Origin: Malania oleifera | Lineage: Eukaryota > Streptophyta > Magnoliopsida > Santalales > Ximeniaceae | Reading direction: 5' to 3' | NCBI RefSeq assembly: GCF_029873635.1 | Contig: NC_080420.1 | Span: forward strand, 28,635,032-28,699,031 | Length of the DNA: 64,000 nt | In this document: positions 1 to 10,444 of the stretch, in pieces | Position numbering within the stretch: position 1 is the stretch's first letter | Layout of the letters: each line of letters starts with the position of its first letter | Notes under the pieces: model-generated | What the model was told of the DNA's origin: nothing | What the model saw: only the letters and a program-made list of their open reading frames with translations | The model's database searches: none | Translations under genes and position numbers: made by a program

Positions 1-52
1 AAACATATGCTTTATCAGCATTAAAACAGGGATCAGACTCAAAAAGTCAACA
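1..52 (-). mobile_element. Right end of a Sirevirus family A LTR (cut by window edge)
   Basis: The first 52 bases match the ends of the LTRs at 36252-38946 and 58259-60400: a GGGATCAGACTCAAAAAG block followed by TCAACA. No PPT follows, so this is the outer end of a 5' LTR or of a solo LTR whose body lies left of the window. The minus orientation is inferred from the related copies, whose primer-binding sites (PBS) lie on the minus strand. Confidence 0.8.
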
Positions 53-965
53 AGATATGTCTAATTTATTACAACATACTTATTTCTGATTCTGACTTTA
101 TAATAGTACAAAATGACTATATTGTTTTAATTATTAATCCTATATCATGGCTCCAAAACGTCTACATGAAATTTTTCTAGAGACAATGATGAGTCTAGTT
201 TCATGTAAAATAATATTATAATTTTTAAACTCTCGTGGAATAAAATATAGAATTAGATTCACAAATAGTACATAATTACAATCTAACTTTTTTCTTAAGA
301 CATTGGATGCACTTTTACAAAAACACTCATTTTAGCTCTCGATATGTAAGAGTCAAATTGAATGTTTTTTAAAAGATTTAGGAATTAAATTTTAAATATA
401 AACTCTCTCAAAATATTCTACTACTAATTTTTTAATTATTTTTAAAATACAACAATACTTTTTAAATCCCCTTAGGTAGCGTTTGAGAACATGGATTTCG
501 GACCTTAAAATTAAATTTTAATAAATTTAGATAAATTTTAATATAATGTTATGCTATATTTTATTCAAATTCAATATAACTCCAAATCCAAGACTTCTCC
601 AAATTATAGAATTATCAATAGGAGGGGAGGTAGGGACAAGAGTGCCACTGGTTAGGTATCACAGACTTTTAAACACTAATGGTTTGAGCTTCAGTTGGAT
701 CTAAAATTATTTTCCTAAATTCTCTAGTCCACATAACTTTATTAAGTCTTAGGAGCCTCTGTCTTAAATTTAGATTAAAAATTTTATTGCTCAGTCTTTG
801 CTCGTCTAGTTGCACTTGAATAATTCCAAAATTAACACATACCCTCTTCTCTATCTTTTGAGTCTGAAGTTCTTTTTTAAACATGTATTTTTGGAACTTT
901 AGATCATAAAAGTAAAGTATAACTTGGGTATGAAATATTTTTCTTACAAATATATGTGCACATAT
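53..965. other. AT-rich intergenic DNA, no gene seen
   Basis: Low-complexity AT-rich sequence with many stops in all frames. A minus-strand frame at 669-1007 exists only because it reads through the plastid rRNA fragment at its upstream end; it has no recognisable domain. Confidence 0.6.
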
Positions 966-1115
966 CTTCATCCTGGTCATGGATAGATCACCCAGGTTCG
1001 GATCCATAAGCAGTGATAATTGCCCTATGAAAACTCGCTTTCGCTATAGCTCCAGTGGATTTTCTTAACCAAGTCACTACCTATGAGTCGCCGGCTCATT
1101 CTTCAACAGGCGTGC
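966..1115 (-). pseudogene. Nuclear plastid DNA: fragment of chloroplast 23S rRNA
   Basis: On the minus strand this stretch reads as a conserved plastid large-subunit rRNA segment. It runs from CTGTTGAAGAATGAGCCGGC through GACTCATAGG, CAGTGG-like and GCGAAAGCGAG, and then through CCGAACCTGGGTGATC to CCATGACCAGGATGAAG. The order and spacing agree with what I recall of chloroplast 23S rRNA. Differences are mostly C-to-T or G-to-A, several at former CG sites, as expected for methylated, non-functional nuclear DNA. Only about 150 of roughly 2,800 bases are present, so it is a fragment. Mitochondrial or bacterial origin is less likely. The exact ends are approximate. Confidence 0.85.
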
Positions 1116-2771
1116 GATCTACCTTATGCAACACGTTGAGATTATTAAGCTACTATGTTCACAAAAACAATAACTGGAAATGCACCAGAATAATTGGGAA
1201 ATATCCAAATACCTAAAAGAGCCAGCAATATCATTGCTAATGTGAATAACACAATCTCACTTATTCCCTTCTTTCTCCCACTTTCTATCTCTTCTCCCTT
1301 CACCAAATGTTCATATTGTATTGAGATTATATTAAGTTTCATTTAAATATACTTATTGTGCATTTGGAAGCATATTAGAAGTTGATTTTCGAATTGGAAT
1401 TATGTGTATTTGAACAAAACGCAGTTTTAAATTGCTCTATCAAATCTACAAAAAAATAAAATCCAACTCCCGAAATACATGCTTCAAATACTACCTTAGA
1501 AGTCCCACACTTGTACAACTGCATTGAAAAAAAAGATTCACACTTAAAAGAACCAATTAAAGAGGTTTGTAATTCTGTTCTTTTTTTTTTTTTTTTTTTC
1601 AATTTTGCTTTTATAATCAATCATGAATGGATTACCTCTCTTAAAAAGAAAAATCAATGATGAATGGATTGATTCTTGGTGTGGATGCATTTGTTAAATT
1701 TTAATCTTCTGCTATGTTATTGCATCCATTGACAAATAGCAAGGGGAGCATTGTGCAAGGACACATGAGAAATTCACTACAGTAAGCAGATAGACATGTG
1801 ATACATAGTAGTCAAGTTAGAGGGGTTGAGAGGGGGTGCCAAAATTAAAAGAGAAACACTTTGGTAGGAAATGGTGCAATATAAAACAAGACCAATGAAT
1901 GACAAGACCAGGTGGATAACATGAAGGAGATAAAAAGAACTATCAATTAATAATTCACAAGGCTCCATATATAGAAAGCACATATTCAAGTTGTAGTTCA
2001 CTCGAGGATTGTTGAGTTGAATTTCAGTAATACAAGATTAGAACTTTTATATCTGTTGGACGTCTCAAATTCACGACATCAGAGATAAATTATCTTCCAT
2101 TATATAGTTTAGGTTAGACTTTCAACCAATAAAAAGAAAAAAAAAATTTTAAAAAAAAGAATCCGATTCATAACATAACACGTATAGTGATACAAGTAGT
2201 GACTTGCGTATATTAATTATATCCATATTGAATTGAGGATCTATGAGTCGCTGCATTATGTTTGTTCGGTTGATATGACTATCAAACTTTTCATTCGCTC
2301 GAATTAGGCATTATTGCTTAATTTATATCCAACTAAATCAAAATTGGGCTAGGGTGCTTTAGTGTGCCATACACTCACCTATTTTATTGCTTATGTGCAA
2401 TGCAAATTAGGTTAATTTGGATACAAATTAATCAGGTAATAATATCTAAATTGATCCAATTAAAAGTAGTATGGCCACCCATCATTCATAGTTCAATGGG
2501 TTGTAGCTAGGCACTTACAATCCCATCAATATTTATATATTTTTTATATAATGTTAAAGATTTTCTCACTTGTTAAATATTCAATTCTGATCCCATCCAT
2601 ATTTTTTTAATGAATAAAATTTCAATTATGCACATATCATTTAATTTTTCTTAATTTTTAATCATGTTAGGAAAAAATTATTTTAATTATATTTAATTAA
2701 ATAAAAATATAATAAATTATATTCATTTTTTGTTTTTATTTCTTGTTTTTTTTTTCAGCTCAAATCCTAAA
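1116..2771. other. Intergenic DNA, no gene seen
   Basis: AT-rich sequence with scattered short frames and no recognisable domain. There is a run of about 21 T at 1579-1599 and an A-rich patch near 2131-2160. Nothing else is supported. Confidence 0.6.
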
Positions 2772-3346
2772 ATTAGGGCTGCACATGAGTCAAACTAAAA
2801 CTTGGTTCGTTGATTTGAGTTTAAAGTTACCTTTCAAGTTCGATTCATTTAGCATATATATAACTCGAATTTGGCTCAACCTCGACTCAACTAAAACTCA
2901 TTTCACTTTAATAAATTATGCGTAGTCTAAGTATAGCTCAAAACCTCAGGCTAAAGTTCAAATTCGACTTGAGAAACTTGTTTCAAATTCATAAAGGAGT
3001 CAAACAGCTAAACTAATTAAATTAATTGATAATTAATACGATAATTAGATAAAAAACTATACTTTAAAATTAAAATTAAATATTTAATTAGTATCGAGTT
3101 AGTTCACGAGTCAAATATCAAGTTAGTAAATGAGTTAGTTCATGAGGGTGCTCAACGAGCTAATAGCCAAGTAGCTCATTAGCCTAACAAATCGAATGTG
3201 CCTCAATTCAAACTCAGCTCATTTATTTGACAAGCTTGAAATTTAAGCCCTAGCTCACTCATTTAACTTAATAAACGAGTTCAAGCGAGTCATTATCAAA
3301 TCGAGCACCAAGTAACTCGCAAGCGACTCAATTCATTTGTAGCCTT
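2772..3346. mobile_element. Possible MITE-like DNA transposon (hAT-like end)
   Basis: The left end reads TTAGGGCTGCACATGAGTC. The reverse complement of the right end reads AGGCTACAAATGAATTGAGTC, giving imperfect inverted ends. The interior is full of diverged CGAGTC/AGCTC repeats, as in a common plant repeat beginning AGGGCTGCAAACGAG. No transposase frame and no clear target duplication is visible, so class and limits are tentative. Confidence 0.4.
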
Positions 3347-5060
3347 GTCGTTAATCTGAACCGAGCCTAAATTTATTATAAATGATTAATTTTAATTTTT
3401 AGTAAATTGAAAAATAGGTGTGTTCCTTATCAGTTGGCCTTGCAGGCCTCCTAGGCAAGAGTAAGAGATGGAATGCTGCAGTCCAAAAGGACCACCGGAA
3501 CATAGGAGTTGGTCAATAGAGATAGTGTGGGAGGACCACTTGAGACGACAAAGACAATATGAGAAGCCATTTATGTGGCTTGCAAATCGGTCAACATGCA
3601 CATTAATAACTTCCATATTTCTCAATTCAAGTAATTGAAATGCCTATATTTTAAATTTAGCACCAGAAAGAATTGTTTTTAGTTAGAAAAATTTTGATCT
3701 TTCATATTTGTCATCTTTGAAAGTGAAGACAAATGAGCATTTTCAGTAGGGACATTCCCTTAATTTATTAAAATCCCGTCCTTGTTTTCAGTTCTAGGTA
3801 AGCGGACCTTGTCATTATCCCGTGTCAAAATTGAGAAAAGTATAATTTTTTTTTTTTTATTGCACAAGAACTCTAACCACCAATGAACCCTTCGGACCCC
3901 CTGGTGCAGCACCAAACCTATAGATAAATTTTGAAACACTCATTTAAACATATTATATGAACACTTAAACTCATATAGATGACAGGTCTACTTTGGTGTG
4001 AGTGCCAATAATGTCAGTTTCAAATCACTTTAAAGTGTCCAAATATTAATACAACATCTCGTGGTTGGTGGATTTCAAGGAGCGATACAGTGCAAATATT
4101 TTTTGAATTAGTTATTAGTAGTTAGAGCTATAAATAGGATTTATACTTACGAATTTATCTATTAAGCGAAGATTTTATTTTAAATAAGAATTTGAGAAAA
4201 AAAGACGTCTTTAGAAATTTAGGAGGAAAATTGAAAATTGTATCCTCTTCTTTTAATTAATATGTGTGTAAGATAACTGGAATTTAATTACTTGTAGACT
4301 ATTCATCAAAAGATAACTCTAGAAAAAATTTTGTCTGCATTTTTTTAATTCACTGTGTTATATTTATTTATTTATCTTTAAAAATCCTTCATCATTAAAT
4401 TTTAACACTCAAATTTATGTACTCCAAAGAAGGGTGCATGAGTAATTTAAGAAATAAATATTAGAACAAAAATATCTTTCCCCATAAAACCATTCACTTA
4501 CATTTGTAACGGTTTAAAACTACTCATTATAGCAAATACTGTAAACTTATTGGATCAATCAAATAATGGTAAAGCTTGCACTAACTATGCACATTTTGTG
4601 AAACTTAATTTGCATCTGAAGTAGACAGTGTTAAAGAACCAATTCATTTAAAAGTTAAGAACCTAAGAATAACCTTCATTATCTCTTTAACATGGTCCTA
4701 TACCGATAGTCATACTAGTCTTGAAAAGCAAATAAAAAGCACAAAAACCAATACAACTAAAAGCTCAAATTTATTAGGCAATAATACAATGATGATGATG
4801 TGATTTATTGCTACTAGATTTATCACTTGTGATAGCCCACACATATACGTACAGAGGATGAGCCTTGCATCTTTAACAAGCAGCGAGTGTAGGAGAGGGC
4901 CATGGATTGCCAATGATATTATTCTTATTCTGCGCCGGTAATGGAGGCCATCTGATTCTATGGTCTTTGCATACTCATTAATCAACAGAGACAAGCCAAC
5001 GCCCTAATGATAAGAACTTGGCCATGCCACCGCCAATTAAACATAAACCAATCTCGCCTT
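3347..5060. other. Intergenic DNA upstream of the gene
   Basis: No gene is supported here. A minus frame at 3392-3625 and another at 4710-4994 have no family motif. A T-rich run lies at 3846-3858. The last few hundred bases are the likely promoter region of the gene starting at 5138. Confidence 0.55.
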
Positions 5061-5067
5061 TATAAGG
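5061..5067 (+). promoter_or_regulatory. TATA box of the gene at 5138
   Basis: TATAAGG preceded by CGCCTT lies 77 bases before the main ATG. A plant start site about 30 bases downstream would give a 5' leader of roughly 45 bases. This is inferred from position only. Confidence 0.6.
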
Positions 5068-5132
5068 AAACACCCTCACACTCAACTCCTTCATATTGCC
5101 CACTTCATTCTTCTTTTTCAAGCAACCGTTTC

Positions 5133-5219
5133 ATGCCATGTTTCGTTCGTGCAACGGATGTGAGGGTTCGGAATTGCTTTTGGCAATTGCCATTTTCGCT
5201 TCGGCATCGGTCTTGGTAG
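5133..5219 (+). CDS. Upstream ORF overlapping the main start codon
   Basis: An ATG at 5133, five bases before the main ATG and in another frame, opens a 28-codon frame ending at TAG 5217-5219, inside the main coding sequence. Its start context is weak (T at -3, C at +4), while the main ATG has G at -3, so leaky scanning could serve both. It may lower translation of the main frame. No peptide function is claimed, and the overlap could be chance. Confidence 0.4.
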   Translation: MPCFVRATDVRVRNCFWQLPFSLRHRSW

Positions 5220-5599
5220 CTCTATGCGCCAAACATGCTCGGCGAGTTTCGAGAAACCAAGAAACAAGCACAAGTAACTCAAGTGCTGGTGCACCCAAGT
5301 CACCCTTGAGATCACCCATGCACCTACTCACTGCCATTGGTAACAAGTCTCTGCCTTTCATGCACAAGATCAAGGGTGTGGAAGAGACTGAAGAAGGCAT
5401 GGCCGCTGCCTTGCAGGAGGAAGGATTTGGGGAAGGTGGACTGTGGCAGAAGGCAATTTTGATGGGGGAGAAGTGCCGGCCGCCGGTATTTTCCGGCGTA
5501 ATATACTACGATTGTTGTGGGAGTAGGATTTCTGAGATGCCGAGGTCGCCGAGGGCAAGTCTGCTTGCCAAGTATTCTGAAGGAGACGTATCAGTTTGA
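5138..5599 (+). CDS. Uncharacterised plant membrane-anchored protein, 153 aa
   Basis: Intronless frame of 153 codons. Residues 13-31 form one hydrophobic helix, followed by a basic stretch (K-H-A-R-R, residues 32-36). This suggests a single-pass protein with a short N-terminus and a soluble C-terminal part. Residues 40-60 are Ser/Pro/Asn-rich and probably disordered. The best marker is the C-terminal block at residues 102-139: L-W-Q-K-A-I-L-M-G-E-K-C, then F-S-G-V-I-Y-Y-D, then P-R-S-P-R. I recognise this as a block shared by a family of small, functionally unassigned plant proteins. The open frame extends 42 bases upstream to a TTG, so ATG 5138 is the first usable in-frame start. A TATA box lies 77 bases upstream, and an overlapping short ORF begins at 5133. 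It is the only clearly intact host gene in the window. I cannot assign a function or gene name. Confidence 0.8.
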   Translation: MFRSCNGCEGSELLLAIAIFASASVLVALCAKHARRVSRNQETSTSNSSAGAPKSPLRSPMHLLTAIGNKSLPFMHKIKGVEETEEGMAAALQEEGFGEGGLWQKAILMGEKCRPPVFSGVIYYDCCGSRISEMPRSPRASLLAKYSEGDVSV

Positions 5600-6506
5600 T
5601 CTGAGCTGCATAGGAAGGACCTTGTTAGCTGCAAACCTGCAGCGGTAATAATATACAATGAGCAGAGAGAAGCAGCGTTGCTAGCATAGAAACTTGTTTT
5701 GGTGGGGGGGCGGTAAGAATTAGTTTAGTTGTATTTGTTTGTTAGATTTGAAATGGCCAGCCTTTGTGTTGTTCTAGCCTGTGCTCTGTTTTCCTCTGTT
5801 TTAGTTTCCCTGTTTTTGGTTAAAAAGTTGCCTATTCATCCCAACCCCCCTCCCTCAAAAGAAAATATATTATTTTTCTTGCTTTGCTTATGCTTGTGTC
5901 AAATTTCATTTATTTTTTTTTTATTTTTATAATTTGCTTGTTACATTGCATGTAGGAGAACTAGTAGTAGTTGCTCAGAGATAACTAAAACAATGAACTT
6001 GTTTTAAGCTACTAGTGCCAATTAAGAAAATTCTCTGAAGGGTCATGTTGTACAATTTTTACACTAAACAATGAAATTATGTTTAGCTCTTAAAAATAGA
6101 GATAGAATGAGAATTTGATATAATAAAACAAATGATAATGCATACTTTTTTGTTGATCCATAATATAGAATAAATTATTCCCTAATCTTACAGTACAACT
6201 TCTCATCTTTCATGTTCGATGAACTAATGTAGGGTTTTGCTGACTTTCTTCTAAATTTATATCCTTTTACAAATTTTGTTATATTTTTATCTTACTCTAC
6301 TATGTTTTCAAAAATAGATATTCTACAAATAAAACGTGATCTAAGAGAAGGAATCACCAATGTCATGCCTTTGACCGAATAAATAATTAGATAAAACAAT
6401 TTATCATACCTAAAAACTTGGTCATGTAAATGTTCACCTATTGTGTTGCATAGCAAAATGTTAAATGAGATATTCAAGAGCTAACCAAGAAATTGAGAAA
6501 ATCATT
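5600..6506. other. 3' UTR and intergenic DNA
   Basis: The first 200-300 bases after the stop are T-rich and resemble a plant 3' UTR; the poly(A) site is not resolved. Beyond about 5900 the sequence is AT-rich with no supported gene. Confidence 0.5.
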
Positions 6507-6734
6507 TTACATAGTATTTGGTATATCAGTTGAGTTTAAAATGTTTAAGAGAAAATTGAGAAGTAATTGCAATAAATTATTTTTCCTGCCAGAGGAGGCT
6601 CTTAAAGAATAACTTTTGTTCAGATCATCCCTCCTAGTACATAAGAAAAGAGTTGCTGCTTTTAATGGTGTTGGAGGAAGAAAAGTCTTAGAATCTACTA
6701 TTAGTGAAGGAAGTGTAGTGCTTTGAACTGCCAT
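6507..6734 (-). CDS. Doubtful ORF with a transit-peptide-like N-terminus
   Basis: A 75-codon minus frame starts MAVQSTTLPSLIVDSK and contains S-L-R-A-S-S-G-R-K near residue 45. An early Ala, Ser/Thr richness and few acidic residues resemble a plastid transit peptide. The last codons before the stop contain TATGTAAAATG, a possible 5' splice site, so this could be a first exon. No downstream exon was identified. It begins about 50 bases from the end of LTR D, and a degraded PBS-like sequence lies near 6768-6780, so it may instead be retroelement leader. Treat as hypothetical. Confidence 0.2.
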   Translation of the reverse strand: MAVQSTTLPSLIVDSKTFLPPTPLKAATLFLCTRRDDLNKSYSLRASSGRKNNLLQLLLNFLLNILNSTDIPNTM

Positions 6735-8303
6735 GTGGGCTCGCAGTGCTAGTAAAACATATAAGTCTCTATGATATCATAAATACGACAACCCGCCCTA
6801 ACCAGAGAATCTTAGGTGCACCTGTCATTACTAAAATTAAAACCATACAGTGAAAATACTAAAACATCAAAACACTTTACTAGAGTTCTAACTGTTCCCA
6901 AACATATACATACAACTACCTGTTTATATAATACAACCCAACAAAATAATAAAATGTAACAGCTGGTGGCTCACCAACTCTGTTTATCACTCCCAAAAGT
7001 CTAATCTCTGCCTCGTTGTAAGCTAGGCACAGTTTCTTGAAAGACCTAAAAAATGATTTATATAATGGGGGTGAGAAACTTCTCAGCAAGACGGGTTATA
7101 TTATTGTTAGTGCGTGACTAGCATAAGTTCCTATGTGAATATTAAACTTCCATTATTTAACTGTATATGAAATGGAATTTTAAAACTGTACTGCACTATA
7201 TATCTAAAAATACGTAATTTCAGAATAATAAATTTTTGGCTCAATATAGCTCATTTTATAGTAAATTTGCCCACATATGCATAAAAGATACAATCTGGAC
7301 TGTTGAACTAGCATCATCACGCTTTCACATACTTATACGACATGCTTCTCCCCATGATGGCTTGTGCGGCTCAAAGGCTGGACTCGGCATATGGTCGACC
7401 AATCATAGCTGAGTCAGAAAAGGTAATAAGTACGATTGTACCTACCCTTAACCCGGAATTGCATCGAGAAGGGTCACCTGGAACTACTTTGGATGAGGCC
7501 CCTGGAACTGCCTCAGGGTAGTACTGTAGCCAAGTCTCCAATTGACTATCCATCATCACACTATCATCCTAGTGTGATTGCACCACCTCCCAAAACTAGT
7601 TACGATACCGTGCTCATAATATAACATCACATATCCACAGGGTTCTTAAATCATATATGGCAATTTACGCAATAAAAACTGTATAAAACATACGTTGTTC
7701 ATAATCCTATAAAATATCTGTCATATTCTGTCTCGATATAAAACCGACATATCAAATCTCGGGTTATAGTCGTCACATCACATCTTAGCTTATAGTTATC
7801 ACATCATACTGTGTAATATCAGTTAAAACATTCTATTCATATACGTCATTTAAAAATTGCTCTCATGCCACACAATTTTTATCTGATAAACCATAAATGA
7901 AATAAATTGATTGGGAAATATACAAGTTGTTGAAAACAGGGGTATGAGCATCTCCAGGGTTTTATTTAACTCAAACTACATATTTTATTGAAAATATGAG
8001 ATGTTCAAACCATTCACGTTAGTTTTCTCTAAAAACGTATAAAACTCAAAATAACCATTTCCATATACCTAATTCATTCAGAAAATCATATATACTATTT
8101 CTATAAACAAAAATTGCAATTTAATCAATCCATATTTCAAAAATAACTAACATAATATAATCCTCTTAAGTGTTCTTGAAGAAAAAGCCTAAAACCTTCA
8201 AAACCACCAAAGCCTAACTGCACGAACTTGCTGAAGATCAACGACCTACGTGTCGGGAGAAGGGAAAGAGAGTCGAAGAGCACTTGCGGAGAGTTCCCGA
8301 GGC

Positions 8304-8304
<1 letters not shown>

Positions 8305-8364
<60 letters not shown>
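8305..8364. repeat. (AG)30 microsatellite
   Basis: Uninterrupted AG dinucleotide run of 60 bases inside LTR D. On the element's own strand it is a CT run, as often seen in plant transcript leaders. Confidence 0.97.
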
Positions 8365-8366
<2 letters not shown>

Positions 8367-8417
8367 GTGAGAATTATGAAGAAATAAACATAACTTAACC
8401 CTTAAGTAAGCAGACCC

Positions 8418-8555
8418 GCAGGAAAACCGTCGACAATTTTTCTAGACTTGACAAAACCGTCGACGATTTGGCCCTTAAACAACTTTTGGTAGTTTACCTA
8501 CAGGAAAACCATCAATGGTTTTTCTAATCATGAAACCGGTGACGGTTTGGTCCTG
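8418..8555 (-). promoter_or_regulatory. GTCGAC palindrome cluster in LTR D
   Basis: AAACCGTCGACAATTT, AAACCGTCGACGATTT and two decayed relatives (ACCATCAATGGTTTTT, AAACCGGTGACGGTTT) occur within 140 bases. All derive from an AAACCGTCGACGGTTT-like palindrome. The cluster lies near the start of the minus-strand LTR, on the U3 side of the CT-rich leader. Confidence 0.6.
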
Positions 8556-8630
8556 GCCAAACCAATTTCCTCTTTTTCCTTTTCCTTTTCTTTTATTTAT
8601 TTCTTTATTTTCTTGGATCGGGTTACTACA

Positions 8631-9079
8631 GAAGTGTTAACTAAATTTCATTATATTCATTTAACTTTAAATTGTTTTATAGTACTGTACTTTATATATT
8701 ATCTCTATGTCCATTTACATGACCAAATATAGCATAACATGGCAAACCTTGATTTCACCCCTTGCCACTTTGTTCATTTTCCAAGCCCTAAAATGAAATG
8801 AGAAGTTAAGTTCCAATTCTTCAAGTGGAATTTTGGGGTTTTGGAGTGATTAAGGGTATAAATTGTAATTGATTTTTTCTTAGCCACTTAATAGTGAATT
8901 AGTCATTGGTACGCACTATATGTGTTGTGATTTGACAGTTTGTGATCAAGTTGGGTGTTTGATATTTAAATAGGAGTATATTGAAATTTGTGCTATGAGG
9001 ATGGTTAGTTAATTTCAAAGTTATGTAAAATGATCGGTTAGCAAATTTCGAGGACGAAATTTTTATAAGGAAGGGAGAA
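8631..9079 (+). mobile_element. 3' end of a Ty3/gypsy element with polypurine tract
   Basis: Noncoding AT-rich remnant. TTTCGAGGACGAAATTTT at about 9046-9063, followed by AAGGAAGGGAGAA at 9068-9079, is the typical end of plant gypsy elements: a conserved GAGGACGAAATTT block and then the PPT directly before the 3' LTR. The same block ends G1 at about 26872. No coding domain survives. Confidence 0.6.
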
Positions 9080-9253
9080 TATAGTAACCCCAAAATAAAT
9101 TATGAATCAATTAATTATTTAAATATTATTAAATTAAAGTAATTAAATAGATGATATGATGGATATATATATATTGAATCTTCCTTAGGAAGATTCAATT
9201 TAATCTTTCAAATTGAAAGATTGAAACCTTCCCAAAATAGAAGCTCTACTCCG

Positions 9254-9294
9254 TCTCTCTCTCTCTCTCTCTCTCTCTCGCTCGCTCGCTCGCT
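9254..9294. repeat. (CT)n-(CTCG)n microsatellite
   Basis: A CT run of about 25 bases passes into several CTCG units, inside LTR E. Confidence 0.9.
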
Positions 9295-9710
9295 AGCTCT
9301 CTTCTCTATTTCCTCGGCCAAATGTGCGCCGATCGAAGAACGAAAAATACCTTTAGGTTCCAAATTCGACCACCAACATTTTAACCGGATTGGATTTGCA
9401 ATTAAGGCATCGTAGGCACCACTCCTAGGCTAAGGTAAACTCTTTCTCTCTCTCACTCACTCAATTTCTCTCAAATCTTCAGCCAAATTGACGATCAGAC
9501 ACCATCACAGGGTCCTAACTTCAATCCTCGTCATTTTAATTGGAGCAGATTCATGGTTTAGGGATCATAGGAACAACCCCTAAGGAAAGGTAAAGGGAAT
9601 AAATTATGTCAGGAATTTTTATAAATTAATCGATTAAATTGTGATAAGAGATTACAAAAATTATATACACGTTTTTTTTTAATATTCTGGTATATGGAAT
9701 AGGATTTTGG

Positions 9711-9786
<76 letters not shown>

Positions 9787-9787
9787 G
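9711..9787. repeat. (ATT)n microsatellite, about 25 copies
   Basis: Nearly perfect ATT trinucleotide run inside LTR E. Confidence 0.95.
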
Positions 9788-10237
9788 TTAATTAAATTGG
9801 TTTTTATGAGTCTAGGGATTTTATAATAATTGTTATTTTAAAATTGAACTAATTGAATTAAAGTATTTGATTTCTAGATTATTGAAGTAGATTTTATGAA
9901 TGATTTGACCAATTAAAATTGTTGGTTTGATTTATTATACGTATTTTGTAAAGAATTAAAGTGAGTAGGGTTGATTATCTTCGTTTTCTTTTAAATACAT
10001 ATTTTGAGTTAAATAAACTGTGGAGATGATTAAACATGTATTTTCGATAAAACAAATATTGGGTATAAAAGGCCGGTTTTCCAGTAATTTATATAATTAT
10101 GAGAAACACTCAAATTGTGTGGCATGAGAAAGAATATTATTGTTTAATTAAAGTTATGAGTTTATTGTAGAGACCCGAAGGATTATTGCAAATAAATAAT
10201 AAAAGGAAGGAGAGAAGGAAATTTCAAAGGGGGGACT

Positions 10238-10425
10238 CAGCAAGTTCTCGTTGATGAGCGCAGAGCTTTCGTCAACGAGCAGTCTTCTTGGGCACGTCGA
10301 CAGGAACATGTGTCTCATCGACGATAACTTACCGAGAGGGCTGATTTTAGGGTCTGAGATTTGTCAACGAGAGTTATGTGTTCTTCAACGAACTTCCTTC
10401 TTGGTCTCGTCGACAAGGCCACATG
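10238..10425 (+). promoter_or_regulatory. GTCGAC/TCGT-TGACGA palindrome cluster in LTR C
   Basis: The cluster includes TCTCGTTGATGAG, TTTCGTCAACGAG, CACGTCGACAGG, CTCATCGACGAT, TTGTCAACGAG, TTCAACGAA and CTCGTCGACAAGG. All are variants of a TCGTCGACGA-type palindrome. The last unit ends about 20 bases before the TATA box. Confidence 0.65.
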
Positions 10426-10435
10426 GCCAGCCATC

Positions 10436-10444
10436 TATATATAG
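10436..10444 (+). promoter_or_regulatory. TATA box of LTR C
   Basis: TATATATAG follows the palindrome cluster and precedes a CT-rich leader, the usual arrangement in a plant LTR promoter. Confidence 0.65.

Larger units (their letters stand above)
6784..8630 (-). mobile_element. LTR D, gypsy-type, minus strand
   Basis: On the minus strand it begins TGTAGTAACCCGATCC at 8630 and ends near 6784 in a GGGCGGGTTGTCG block. It contains the CTGAGAAG-TTTCTCACC block (about 7068-7093) shared with other gypsy LTRs here. It also holds a GGCTTGTGCGG-type GC patch (about 7360), an AG microsatellite, and GTCGAC palindromes at 8418-8555. No convincing target duplication was found. The left boundary is approximate because the terminal TG/CA appears mutated. 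It is either a solo LTR or a 5' LTR whose interior is lost. Confidence 0.65.
9080..10165 (+). mobile_element. LTR E, gypsy-type, right side missing or merged
   Basis: The sequence begins TATAGTAACCCC directly after the PPT; the usual TG is mutated to TA. A TATATATATAT run at about 9161-9172 is a probable promoter. A CT/CTCG microsatellite follows, as expected for a transcribed leader. It ends where LTR C starts at 10166 and does not resume at C's other end, so its right side was probably deleted. Confidence 0.55.

Noticed and set aside
669-1007. 112-codon minus-strand frame
   Set aside because: Its upstream part is plastid 23S rRNA read as protein, and the rest has no motif.
3392-3625. Possible LINE RNase H fragment
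   Set aside because: A few words resemble RNase H tails, but no catalytic motif could be aligned in any frame.
5096-5137. Longer N-terminus for the gene at 5138
   Set aside because: The extended frame starts at TTG, not ATG. The first in-frame ATG is 5138, and the extra Phe-rich residues do not resemble a conserved N-terminus.
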